Shown here one piece after another: positions 1 to 11,565 of a stretch of 64,000 nucleotides of DNA (the first letter of the stretch is position 1; each line of letters begins with the position of its first letter). The notes beneath the pieces are model-generated. The model was not told where the DNA came from and ran no database searches. It saw nothing but the letters and a program-made list of their open reading frames with translations. The DNA comes from Sthenelais limicola (Eukaryota > Annelida > Polychaeta > Phyllodocida > Sigalionidae). Location of the stretch: NCBI GenBank assembly GCA_942159475.1, contig OW804095.1, positions 94,811,740 to 94,875,739 of the forward strand, read 5' to 3'. The position numbers and the translations under genes are program-made.

Positions 1-395
1 CAGTGTCGATTAAACTAGGTGTTCACGGATTCTTTGCTTTAATTCAAATACTCATTTCACATTGCAATTAAAACATTTTTATGTGTAGGTTGCAAAAATG
101 AAGATCTATTCGTTGCTGATCATACTTAGTCGAGGGCTTTTGAACTATTAACAATCAATATTCCTTCTTAACCAATAGTCGGCTTCCCATTTCGTGATTT
201 CCACTGGTAAGCACGATGGCAACCACATCGCGTGCGATAGTTTAAAAAATTAGGGCTATCATCATTATTGTTGCCTGAAGGTATAAACATCATTAACAAT
301 TCAAAATAAGATGCTAGTATCTCCGGCTCTCATTAAATACACAGTGTCTTACTCCGTGGAAGACCGCATGGCACAATGAACAAGCACATACTTAC

Positions 396-459
396 CCTGG
401 ATATTGAGGAACAACAACAGCAATGAAGAGAGATTAACCCAAGTGTAAAGGGAATCCAT
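396..459 (-). CDS. probable first coding exon (signal peptide) of a secreted or membrane protein, partial
   Basis: An ATG on the minus strand at 459-457 opens 21 codons plus one base and runs into a strong donor, GTAAGT. The peptide starts MDSLYTWVN and has a leucine-rich hydrophobic core (SSLLLLFLNI) ending in QG, which is typical of a signal peptide. A phase-1 junction straight after a signal peptide is the usual arrangement in genes for secreted and receptor proteins. The rest of the gene would lie to the left, beyond position 1; I found no second exon in the 395 bases available. A TATA-like stretch (TTTATATAGG on the minus strand, 660-651) lies about 190 bp upstream. The family cannot be told from this piece, and a chance ORF remains possible. 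Confidence 0.4.
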
Positions 460-818
460 TGTGATCGTGGAATGGCTAGAGTCTGCTTGATTCAAGCTAC
501 GACGAAATCGAACTCTCAAAGGGCTCTGCTGCTACCTTTAAGACAACTTATAGCTTCGGCAATATAAGATCTGTATAGCTTGTATATCATATGTTCCAGT
601 TCAGACTAACACAAAACAGATGTAAATCCAATTGATTGTCACCGAATAGGCCTATATAAATATGACTGCAGATTACAGATTAGAATATTGGATTCACTTC
701 CATCCTTTCGAGGTCCATACATCATCCGAAACTGGGAAGAAAGTGATTCTAACCTAGGTACAGGTCAAATCTCTTTGTTTCCACCAAATGTTGGTATTAA
801 TGCGTAATCGATGGCTTC
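460..818. other. upstream region of the signal-peptide exon
   Basis: AT-rich sequence with no open frame of note. It contains the TATA-like stretch near 651-660 and one TAGGCCTA palindrome at 647-654. If the exon to the left is real, its promoter and 5' UTR should be here. Confidence 0.3.
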
Positions 819-1064
819 CTAAGGGTGTGGGTGCTGATGATGATGAACCCTCACGCCCGTCTCTGGAGGAGCCAGGAGAGGAGCATACTCTCCACCGATA
901 AACCTCCTTACTACTTCATGGGTAATGACCGTCTCCCACTCTCGGGGTTGATCCCGGAAATTTAATTTCGAATCATGAGCGCGATATCCCATATTGAGGG
1001 GATGAACATGTAAAGACCTCCGCCTCCTGTGCCACGGGAGTCCGTCTACCCCGTATAAATACAA
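819..1064 (-). other. unidentified open reading frame with coding-like composition
   Basis: The minus strand is open for 81 codons. The only ATG is internal (MGYRAHDSK...), leaving about 57 codons to the stop. The frame is richer in GC than its surroundings and has a varied, protein-like composition (REWETVITHEVVRRF, then PLLAPPETGVRVHHH). I see no clear splice sites and do not recognise the family. It may be a fragment of a transposon or a lost gene, or may not be translated. Confidence 0.2.
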
Positions 1065-1469
1065 GGGGGTAGGATTTATATTAAGGGAAAAAAGTTACAG
1101 ACTCCTCTGTGTGTCTCCGCTGGTTTTTAATGTCAAAGCTCCGAGCGATTGATACTTAAACACGCCGTGGTACAAGGCGTTTATGAAAGGCTCTCTTGTG
1201 CTACACAGTTCGCTGGATTGAGTTAGGATCACTTGTTAGAGAGAGAAAAGCCCTCAAGTCAAACCGACGTTAAGTTAGTGCTTTCCCCCTCTCTCTTACT
1301 CATCATCACGAAATTGTTATCTGCACACATAGTGTTCATTCGCGACCTCTCATCGCCCGGCTACTTCTGCTTCAGCGCTTTTACATGTATATCCGATTCG
1401 CGCGACTTGTGGCGCGGCCATTGCTCCAGCGATAATCGCCTGGCTTGTTGCGTCAGTTGCTCCAGCGTT

Positions 1470-1694
1470 TCAGCGGGCGGGAGTTGTCAAGGGGGAGTTG
1501 GAGTTGGTGGAGAGAGGAGGAGGTGGCAGCGGCGCTGGAGGAACAGGAGTAGGAGGAGTAACGAGAGTACAGCTCCGACTGGAGGATTGATCACTTGCTA
1601 TAGGGGGACGACGACTGTAACTGCTAGTCCTCCAGGGCACCGATGTGGTGAAAACAACACTGCTTACACCTCCTGCTAGTGGTGGAAGATCTTC
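1470..1694 (-). other. GC-rich, proline/serine-rich open frame, possible exon
   Basis: About 74 codons are open on the minus strand between two stops. The translation is rich in Ser, Thr and Pro (TPPTPVPPAPLPPPPLS near its end) and ends at a TGA at 1472-1470. The plus strand of the same stretch is also open. Base composition jumps to clearly GC-rich between about 1,340 and 1,680. The acceptor-like TAG at the start lacks a good pyrimidine tract. It could be a terminal exon, a CpG-rich regulatory block or a repeat. Confidence 0.15.
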
Positions 1695-4600
1695 CTACAA
1701 ATCTGATGCCTTGCAGCCTATCTTAATAGGAACTGGAAACAAACCCTGAAACCAAAACAAACACGAACTCCTTTCTTCCCAGTGTTCCTGTTGTTTGTAT
1801 GCCTCAAACTCTTCATTTCATTGAATAAGTCACTGGTTCTGCATGATGGGTAATCCTTTCGGAAGCCATCTCAAATGTAATGAGAAATCGAGTAAGAATA
1901 AGAAGAATAGCAAGCATGGAACCTTTAAGCGAATTAAAGCCCTGTTGCTGTTGCATTAATTACATAAGAGCTTTTAGCCTGAGCCTTCCCGGCGCCGAGT
2001 CAAGTGCGTCCGAGAAGTATCCAAACCTAAGGGTACGTGCCATGAATCCTCCGGTTGGTGAGACACACGCTGCTCCCAGTAACCATCTGGAGAACAGGAA
2101 CCACGTGACAAGCATAGACGCTGGAGGCACACTTTAACTCAGCAACCTGCCACTGGTAGCGCTGGGGGCGGCAGGAGTTGGCAGCGACGGTCACATATGA
2201 GTGATTAATGAGAATATCATTATGATTCATTGTAATGTTTATTACCATTAAAACCCAGTGCACCAGTTACAAGAAAATGTAAATCCCTGGGTGTTTCCCT
2301 GGATGTCAGCAAATGAATATGATTCTATAGTTGGGCTATCATTAGCTCGATCCAAGTCAAACCTTTAAAAAGATGCTATGGCATTTATTTCCCATTAATA
2401 CAAATTAAATGTCAGTTGAAAAATAATTGATTATCAAAGCAAGTTTTTTAGATTTTTTTAGTTATGCAAATCCTCGACAAATACACTTGTAAACGCAGCC
2501 AAAATACTTTTGGCAGTTTCGATCGAGAAATGGTATATATATGTTTTATTCTAGCAAAATAGGTGTTAATAGTGTTACATTAAGTATTGGAATACTGTAC
2601 ATTCGACTTTCATGATATGGGTTGAGATCATAACTAGGGAAATTGTAAACACCCTAAATGATCTTGTTCGAGCAGCCTATCCCTATATTTATCTTTGTCA
2701 TGATTAGGGATACTCGCTCGGTACATATTTGAGGTTCTTCCTATCGCTGAATAATTTAATATAATCACGAATAAAAATGTCCTCGGGGTAGGTTATGTGT
2801 GGTTATAAGGCCAATGATAAATAACCAAACCAAGCCATTTACATTTTATGCGTGCAAAATGACGAGCAAGATATCCACTGCCACGTCACCGTTAGACAGT
2901 CAATCGTCACCGTTAACGGCATCGTATAATGTGATGTTAGGTAACGTAAGTAGATACCATTGACGGCGTCAACCGTTACATTAACGTAGTACTTATATTG
3001 AACCATAATGTGCCAATTGGAAATAATGATCATATGATTAAACTCGTCTAACTTTGCAACACAATAGGTTAAAATAACTATATAAAAACTTCAAAATGTC
3101 AATTAATACTGTGTGCCCACTTAAAGGTAAATGCCTGCGTCGTCAGCACTGCTGCAGGTGGGAATTCAAGGAACTAATGCATGAACAAATTGGAGTAACA
3201 ATATTTTTTCAAACTTCGCCTTGAGAAAGGACAAAAAGCCGATAAACAGGATGCTATCATATTATTTTATATTTAAGGGACAACTGAAATTTACCATTCA
3301 TTATGGATGTCAATGGGGGAAAAGCTATTCTCAGTTTCTACATGCTTTTAGAGAGAAGAATGCGATTTGCTTCTTGTAAATTTCTCCAAAAATAGCTGAC
3401 ATACCCTTTTATCCTCACAAATACAGGGTTAAAGATATTTGGAAAAATATTATTCAGCTTTGAAGATGACACATGTACCCGTTTTTTTAACTCATCATGA
3501 TACAAGTTCAGCTGAATAGCTTTTTTTAGTTCGATAACCACCTGGGTTTTTAATTGGGAGTGTGAAATAATATGTCAGCTATGTATGCAGATTTTACGGC
3601 AAATTGCATGATTCAATCATATAAAATTCTGAAAAATGGTGATAAAAACTTGTTCTCATTTATTCCTATAGTGAATGGTAGTAAATTTCAATGGTCCCCG
3701 AAATAAAAACTAATTCAATGACATCTGATTTTGGGGGCTTTTTGGGTTCCCCCAACCATGTTCTTTCTAAATCCAAAGTTTTAAAAAAAATGTATGATTC
3801 CTTCTTTTTTTATTGAATGCTGGCATTTACCTTTAAACCAAACGGAAACTGCTGTTTCCATATACTACTCGCTTTACTTGATATTACTTTTGCCCTGGTG
3901 GGAATGTATAGTTCTGGGTTGTGTCCACGAGGTGGGACCACTATTTACAGACCACTATTCTAATGTATTAATTTCCTTATCACAATGATGTGTACAACCC
4001 CTGATCATATAAACACTCTTCTATGTGTCGGATTAATAATGTCATGTCTTTTCATTATTCTCCAGTAGTGAGCCCTATATAGGTTTACTTGCATTCCTAA
4101 TTAACGTTTATATGGGCATTACCAGGGTGAGGTACATCGTTTGAATGTATCCGGCAGGTCTCGAAATAATTACAAAGTTAAAATAATGTGAAGCTGATTC
4201 CCTAGTGTAAAAGGCAATGATTTAAAGATATATCTAAAATAGATTTAGAATGATTAACCCAACTCGAACTGGACCGGGAGTTGTACTTATTAAGACGTTA
4301 CTTCATTTCTTTAATTCTATTTTTCTGACCTACACTCTCTTCAAAGAACTTCTTTCTCAAAGTGTAGAAGGAATCCTTAAACAAGTTATTCCTGGGTGCT
4401 ACAGAGTATAAATTAGAAGTAACCTGCTACAAAGTAAATAACCTTACTCCAGTGATGGAGTCTTGGATCTTGCAGGAATAAAGTAGTAAGGAAACTATTT
4501 CCTCTCTCCGTTTTATTTTCGTCGCGCTAAATTAAAGTCCGAACAATAGGTTCACTGTTCGGTACAATAGTACCGGTGGTCAAGAGAGAATTATTATATA

Positions 4601-7289
4601 GCAAGATTTGAAACAAGTTCCTGTACTGGAACCGGCCCCGCTGATATCTGTTCCTGATCCTAGATGGAAGAGCAGCAAGTAAGACTGGTCGCGGTCTTAT
4701 TTCCCTTCCAGAGATTCAAGGGGACGATCTTAAATGCTGGTGTTGGTGCTCGATTTGGATAATAGGAATGGCAGAGATGATCCAAGAATGGAATTGGTGG
4801 GGGTTACGACTTTGAACGCCCCCTGGAAGAATTTCCCTTGCACGAGGTGCGCATCATGTGCGCGTGCGTTGCACAGAGGGCGCGCAAACATAGTGTCTAC
4901 AGGGTCGCCCAGGAGGTGAGGATTTCTACGAATTGACTTTTTGTCAAATTGCATTTTATGCTTTTAATAGGTAATCAAATTTTCTCAAAATAAGCATCGC
5001 ATGCAGCATAAAGATACCACCTCTGTGCTTGGTACATTCTGGTGTAATTTTCAATCACAGCTACCAGTTATCATGGTGGGCTTACAGTGGATATCGTACG
5101 TCAAGCTCATGTCGATTCCTCACGTTCATTTAACCACAATTCATGATCGTACACGTGACGGTGACGGTTGACGTATATTGGATACCCCACTTTATTAGAG
5201 AGTGATTTATACACGCTACCTATAACCGTTTGGGGTTATGCTGAATGACGGACCCCTTCAAAGGTTATATCGTTTTCAACAGAAAAGAGCAAGAGTAGCA
5301 AGATGCCAAAGGTCATCAATGCATTTAGTCTCAATACATACATTTATTATTCAAATATACCAATGTTTATATTACTTATATCAAGTGAGCTGCAGAAAAA
5401 TGTATGATGTATGTATATCTTTTAGTCTTTTAAAGTCATTATTCACAAATTTGTTTTTGTGATATCAAATGCCGTAAAGCTTATGTCAAAGGTAGCATTC
5501 AAACGCCAGTTCAGCTTAATTTGCCTGCTTCGATTGTGAGCGTGTCTCCCCCACACTAAGATCCCTAGAAGAATTTGGCTTGCTACACCCACGAAAGCCA
5601 AGCTGTGTATTTAACACAAAGCAAAATAATTTCCCAGTGTGATTTGACCTATTTTTCTGGCGAGTTAATCCTATTGTACTGTGCTGTATTAAAGTATAGT
5701 GCAGAGTAAAAGAGTCTTTCAAATATGTTGGCATGGTTGATCCCCATCCCTATAATTCAAAGCGATTGCAGTGCCATGTCGATTTTGGCTTACGTTTTCA
5801 CTCGGACCAGAGGACTTTCATAACAGACATAATAATATATATTCATACGTAAAAATATCATCGGAATATATTATACCTCGTCAACACCAGTATGTACTGG
5901 AGGACACTATCGAACTAACTTCTTAGGGTCTCTGAATTCAAAACGGCTTTAAAGCGATGCGTAAGCATAGTAAGTTGATATTCCCACTATAGCACATTGA
6001 TTTTCACCTGCCTTTAATCATAGATCTCTAAGTGAGCACAGAAATTTCTTTGCCATTTGACTAACATGTAGGCGGTACTATTTATAAAATTGTAAGCTTC
6101 TCATAAAAGACTGATCGAATTGGTTCAACGAACACTGCATGGTTCAGTCATAGTTATTTGTTATTATAACAAGTATGTTAAGATGAAGCAGGATGCACTG
6201 TATTATTCTCTTCAATCAATATTTTTGTCTTCCCTTTTCAAGTTTGAAAAGCATTTCGTCGAAGATAATCATATGGTCTGAAACAATTAGCTCCAAGCTG
6301 GGAGATTTCCTAGTTTATATATATAAAGATTTTTATTCCGAATTATTTGTTCATACATATAACATTTCACATCATCATATATATTCCATACAATAATACA
6401 GGAATTGGGCCTTAACAATCCTCTACATGAGGTCTTCCAGACCGCCCAAAATAAATAAATAAATTGTAAATGTAATGCATAGTAAGTATTTGTCCATAGT
6501 TCCTTCATTAGAGTTCATTATTGCTATATTAGCTTCAGTGTTACTTCTTCAGTGATGATTCTTGTCTTTTCATGATGTCTTGACCTTGTTTATATAGAAT
6601 TTCCAGTCCTATTTTTGAGGTTCTTGTCACCTCTCCTGGATATAGAATATGATTATAAGTGTGGACGCAGGTATGTTAATATCTTAGTAATCATTTACCA
6701 GTTCATATGTATATAGGTATACGTAAGGTATTGTCCAGTGCTATAATGATGTATTTACAACACAAATTTCATTTTTAGTTCTACTGACTTATTCCTTGCT
6801 ACTACTTATGACATTAAACGAGCTAACACTATCTAACACTAGAATAACATCCAATGTTATTTAACTGAAATTTTACATTGGAGGTTTGAGTAATGTAATA
6901 ACAGTAATAATAGATGTTATTTCCATATTGCATTTACAAGAAGTGTCATACAATGTAAAATTAAAGAGACAGTTATGGAAAGAGGAACAATCTCTGTGAT
7001 TATCACAGGTCTTCCGAGTGTCACTTAAATGTTGTTGAAATCTCCTCTTTACATATGTTTCTAACTGCCTAAACTTATGCATAGACAAAAACGATATTGG
7101 GTATGTCTACCACATGGAGAGTAAAATTATTAGAACAATTATTAGAACAATCAGTACAAGTATAGTTATAAGTGCAAAATAAAAACTTTTGTTTATGGAA
7201 CCTTCACAGGCTAGAGAGGTTTAAGTAGTACATGGAAGCAGGACCTGGGATCGGGTACTGTGATAGACTGACACAAATGTATGGTTGAT
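1695..7289. other. intergenic stretch without a recognisable gene
   Basis: AT-rich sequence. The open frames seen are short and lack coding character or paired splice signals. A GC-richer patch at 4,704-4,915 is flanked by an acceptor-like and a donor-like site but has stops in all frames. I can support no gene, RNA or clear transposon here. Confidence 0.5.
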
Positions 7290-7304
7290 AATGCTATAAC
7301 GTTA

Positions 7305-7367
<63 letters not shown>

Positions 7368-7525
7368 ATATGCGGTAACGTTATAGCATTATATACATGT
7401 GAAGGTGAAGCGGCACCGCATATATTGGATCGGGACCTTGGCGACCGTATCCAATCTTTTCCCTGGGCCAAATAGAAAAGATTTAACCAGGACATATATG
7501 CGGTAACGTTTGCATTACTGGCTAC
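7290..7525. repeat. compound foldback around a (TA)n microsatellite
   Basis: Two perfect 22-bp arms, 7290-7311 and 7369-7390 (motif TAACGTTACCGCATA), face each other across an uninterrupted TA run. A second inverted pair follows. ACCGCATATA at 7415-7424 faces TATATGCGGT at 7495-7504, with ATTGGAT/ATCCAAT inside it. The last arm continues into CGGTAACGTTTGCATTA, a diverged copy of the first arm. The layout resembles a small foldback or MITE-type element with an expanded TA core. No transposase and no obvious target-site duplication is visible. Confidence 0.7.
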
Positions 7526-7540
7526 GGGTTGTACATGTAG

Positions 7541-7714
7541 TTCTATTTGTACCCTACGATGCTAATATTAAAGGAGAAGACGATATGAGAAAGCCATGCG
7601 ACAATGATGAAACTGCCACATGGCTTGTACCACAAGCTCCCCCATCGATGAGCGTGAATTACAAACTTCATCGTGGCGTAACAACCTTTAAAATCAATGC
7701 AATGGATTTCTCTG
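7541..7714 (+). CDS. possible internal exon of an unidentified gene
   Basis: The stretch runs from an acceptor-like GTAG to a strong donor, G|GTAAGA. Its 174 bases are a multiple of three with phase 1 at both ends, so it could be included or skipped without a frame change. The 57 full codons read as a varied polar sequence (for example NIKGEDDMRKPCDNDETATW and VNYKLHRGVTTFKINAMDFS). I do not recognise the family, the acceptor has a poor pyrimidine tract, and no partner exons were found nearby. It could be a decayed exon or a chance frame. Confidence 0.25.
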
Positions 7715-10700
7715 GTAAGAAACTATGTCAAATACTTCCAGTATCTCAAAATTAAGTATTTCAAAATCATGCTAAATGGGAAGTATTGCAGATGGAAGCG
7801 TAACAATGTGTCTTTTGACTCATGGGTTACAATCGAGCTTCGTAGAGTCAGTCACTTCTTAATTGACATACAATCCATACAGTTTCTTTTACTATTTGCG
7901 GACTTGAATCTAGTAGTAAAAGAATATCCTTTCATGTATTTAATATCGAGATTCCCTCTTGAGTAATCTAATATGACATTAATCAGGATAGTGCCTTTGA
8001 TTTCAGAACAAGACGAAGAAGTTCCTCGGAAGATGCAGCATTCCCTCCATTTGAACCTTGAAGTCATACTACTGCACTTGGAAACGCCTTCGCTAATTTT
8101 AGAGTTTAACTAAATTATATTGCTCGGTGATTATGTTTTAATAGAATTCCCAACCATGTATACCATGTTGTTCAAAATACAAGCGAACAACTTATTATGC
8201 GATATAAATTCCAAGAGTTAGATCTGAGGCCTGCAGGAATATGAGTATACTATAGTGTCTACTTATGGAAATTCACTTCGCTGGTGCTTGATACTGGTGC
8301 CAAAGGGGAGGAAATAAGTTTGGGCTTATTGTGAAACCAGGACATGACATGTGGGTGAATGATATGAATGCTACAAGCCGTAAACTGTTCTTTATTTGTG
8401 ACTACATGCACGTAACAACATACGGTGCTGCTTTGGCTGGAATTACCTGAGAATTGCCTTTTGGTACAAGCCTTGGGAATCAATACCTTCCCTTGATATA
8501 GCGAGGAAAATGCTAATATCCCCAGGCCTTATTCAGACTCCTAATCTATCAAGTACTCTGAGTCTATCTCGAGTCCGTCTTTCTTGCATTGTAACCTTCT
8601 CGGGGAGTACTCGGTTCATGCTTGAGACAGAAATCATCTGATAATTGTACTCTGGCCTGTCATGAAAATGCTGCAGTAGCATTTTCGCGGCGAATAAATT
8701 TCATTCCTAAGAAGTCAGATCAATAGAGTGGCGGATCCAGATGTGTTTTTGTGTCGGGGCGAAGGGAGTTTGGACTCTCATGTCATTCCTCAATAAAAGC
8801 CCTGGTTATGAACGCTGATCGAGCCCTCTATAGCACTGTTGGGGCCCGCCTCTTCCTCCAGGAATCGCCTCATTGTGTACTGGTATCCCTGTCCTGAGCT
8901 ATAATCTCCCTATAACCCTGTCCTCATCAATCCTCCAGCCGTAATGAATCCTTTAAGATCCCCCTTATCAATAAGCCTGACTTCATGGCACTCCATGTCG
9001 CTCTTAAAGCCCTGTAGGCGCAACGACATGGTTGCTACGGTTCATACACTATAACAAACATGTGTAGAGGCCACCTTTTTATCACCACTCTTGCCTTTTA
9101 TCTACACTACACGCCAATCTTCAATCGCCAGACAATGAAATACTCCCTATCCAGAGGACATCGACTTGATTAATCCGACACCATATACCGGAACCCTTGC
9201 ACCCTATACTCATCAGTTTAAGGGTTTCTTTTCAATAAATGCATTTATAAAACAAGACCCTTTGCCTGTCTTCATTTTTTCCTCGATAGCTCTGGGGAGC
9301 ACATATAAAACGGGCGACCTGGAAGGAGTTGGAGTATATATACGGTTGTTAACGTTGGCAGCTAATGTTCAGGGGCAGGGACATTGCAATAAGAGCTGAG
9401 AAGAAGCGGACCAAATGAGTTTCCCTCAAGCAAGGTCCCACGCTCGGGCAAGACAAATACACAAGGACAATTACTGGGGCGCTTGGTAGGGTTTTCATTG
9501 ATGTAGGTGTGGGCTCGGTCATACAGCCACCAACAGTCCATATATCACCTAGCTAGGTGCCTACGATTAAACTCCTGACTCCTGGGAGTTGTTCTAGGTC
9601 TGGCATGTCTTCACACCAAGTAAGCACACGGCTGACACAGAAACTGATTTTATACCCGATTTCTTTAACTTCATCATTTTATGTCACCTTTATTTTTTTT
9701 ATCATACAACTATATTTGATCAAATGTCATGCTATTTATTTTTCATTGTACTATCAGGACAAACAATGTGTTACATGCTTATTTTTATATATATATATCT
9801 AAAAATATGTTCATGAATTGTGTAATTGGCATAACGACATGAACGTTAAAATTGGTGTCTCGACTTAGGGAAGCATTAATTGGTACTTTTGCTATTCTAC
9901 CAAGATTACAGGGCAGGGTTTGTTCCAGGTTGAAGCTAACCATAAAACACATAGCCAAGGTTTAAGTGGTTAAAATGAGGCTAGAGGTATTTTATTTTCC
10001 TTTCTTCCAGTGGGAATTACGAACCAAATATGTGGCTCCATAAAACTATAGGATAATTGGTTTAGAAGGCGCTCGGAACGAGACAATCGGACTTATTAGT
10101 TCCCTGGCATAGTTTTTCCCACCGAAACCAGATTGATTCATTTGGATAAGCACGTTAGGATTGAAGTCGGAGCCAGTTTGTTATTACAAATCGAAGAACT
10201 TTTATTTGCTCAAACACATACCGGGTAATGAGATTTGCTTGAAAGAATAATGAATTTGACTGTTTTGTAGAGCGGGAAAAGTTTTGAAATTTTAATTCAT
10301 ATATTTTAAGTGAATTCACTGGAAAATGGAGAAATTCCTATCTTGAGGACTTTCTTGGAAATACCGTAAACAGAGAATTCAGACCTACGATTACTGCACG
10401 AATATATGCACCCGTACTGGCGCACATTGTGCCGCACAGAAGACCTAGAAATCCCATTGACAGTATTGTCAAGTATAACTCTTAAGTCTTCCATAAAAGC
10501 ACCATATTTTATGATCTGTATTCAGATCAAGTAACATTGGGATATAATTCAACCGCCATGCAGAGGCTCGAATAACAAATGTAATCAAATTCTATACCTT
10601 GACTGAAAGCCGTGGGAAAGGTGTCTGATTAATGTTGTTTCTCATTAATTTTGGGAAAGAGATGTAATCATTCATTAGCATAAAGTGTATGTACTGGAAA

Positions 10701-11175
10701 TTTAAATATCTTATTACCAACTGCCACGTCACTATAATATCTGTCTGCCACAGAGTAACTATGATTGTGTGTTACTCTTATAACTGATATATTGTTATAG
10801 ATTGTATCTGGAAGATCTCCAAAGAGAAAACTACATGAAGTCTTATCTTATCCCATCTTATCTTACTTATAGAGATGCTTATAGAATATATACTCATAGC
10901 TTATTAAACGAAAAATAGAATATACTTTTAATGTTGTGGTGTGTTCCCAATACGATGGGAGTTGAGTTTTGGTATTTACTGAAAAATTTAAATAATGATA
11001 TCCATTCCAACAACACTATTTAGATATTGCTGTCTTTCCGACAGTGGTCTGCATAAAAATAACCAACATAGACATTGGTTCATTTGAACATGAAAAGCAC
11101 TCAGTACCTGGGATCTAAAGGAGCTAACTAGATCATACAACTACAGCGTTGGTTTTGTACACACACTTCCAGTGT
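7715..11175. other. intergenic stretch without a recognisable gene
   Basis: I see only short open frames with no paired splice sites or recognisable motifs, and no transposon ends that I can support. Confidence 0.5.
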
Positions 11176-11565
11176 TACATGGTTCAGTGGTGGCCAACCA
11201 GCGCACTGAGGTCCTGGGTTAGTGTTTGGATTATGTAGAGGGTTAAGCTTGCTTCTGTAGAGAAGGGGTGTTGGCTGGTGTAGAACCACCCAGGGGCAGG
11301 GGGCAGACCCCCAAGGGATGGCAAAAATGTGTGGGGCAAAAAGATAAGACCAGGGGGGACATATGCTGTATTTTGGGATAATGTTTCTGGTCAGCATGAC
11401 GAATGGCTGTCGGGACCAGGCGTTGTAAATCAAAGCCCAGCGATTGCCATTGGTTGCTATAGGTTTCCAAAGACAGTGTATCAAATATTAAATAGTCTCT
11501 ACTCCTTCCTGCTAGACGCTGTAGGTGGTCTAGGCCACGGTGCCGCCCTCAAGGGGTGATGTTGC
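11176..11565 (+). repeat. possible tRNA-derived SINE or other short interspersed repeat
   Basis: The left end carries TGGTTCAGTGG (11180-11190), a good match to a pol III A box. A weak B-box-like sequence follows about 30 bp later. The next 350 bp are GC-richer than the surroundings and open in several frames without protein-like content. The B box is poor, so a different repeat class is possible. Confidence 0.25.

Noticed and set aside
4704..4915. Exon-like patch with a good acceptor (CCCTTCCAG) and donor (GTGAGG)
   Set aside because: All three forward frames contain stop codons between the two sites.
7211..7495. Open frames with alternating Tyr-Ile on both strands
   Set aside because: They are produced by the TA microsatellite.
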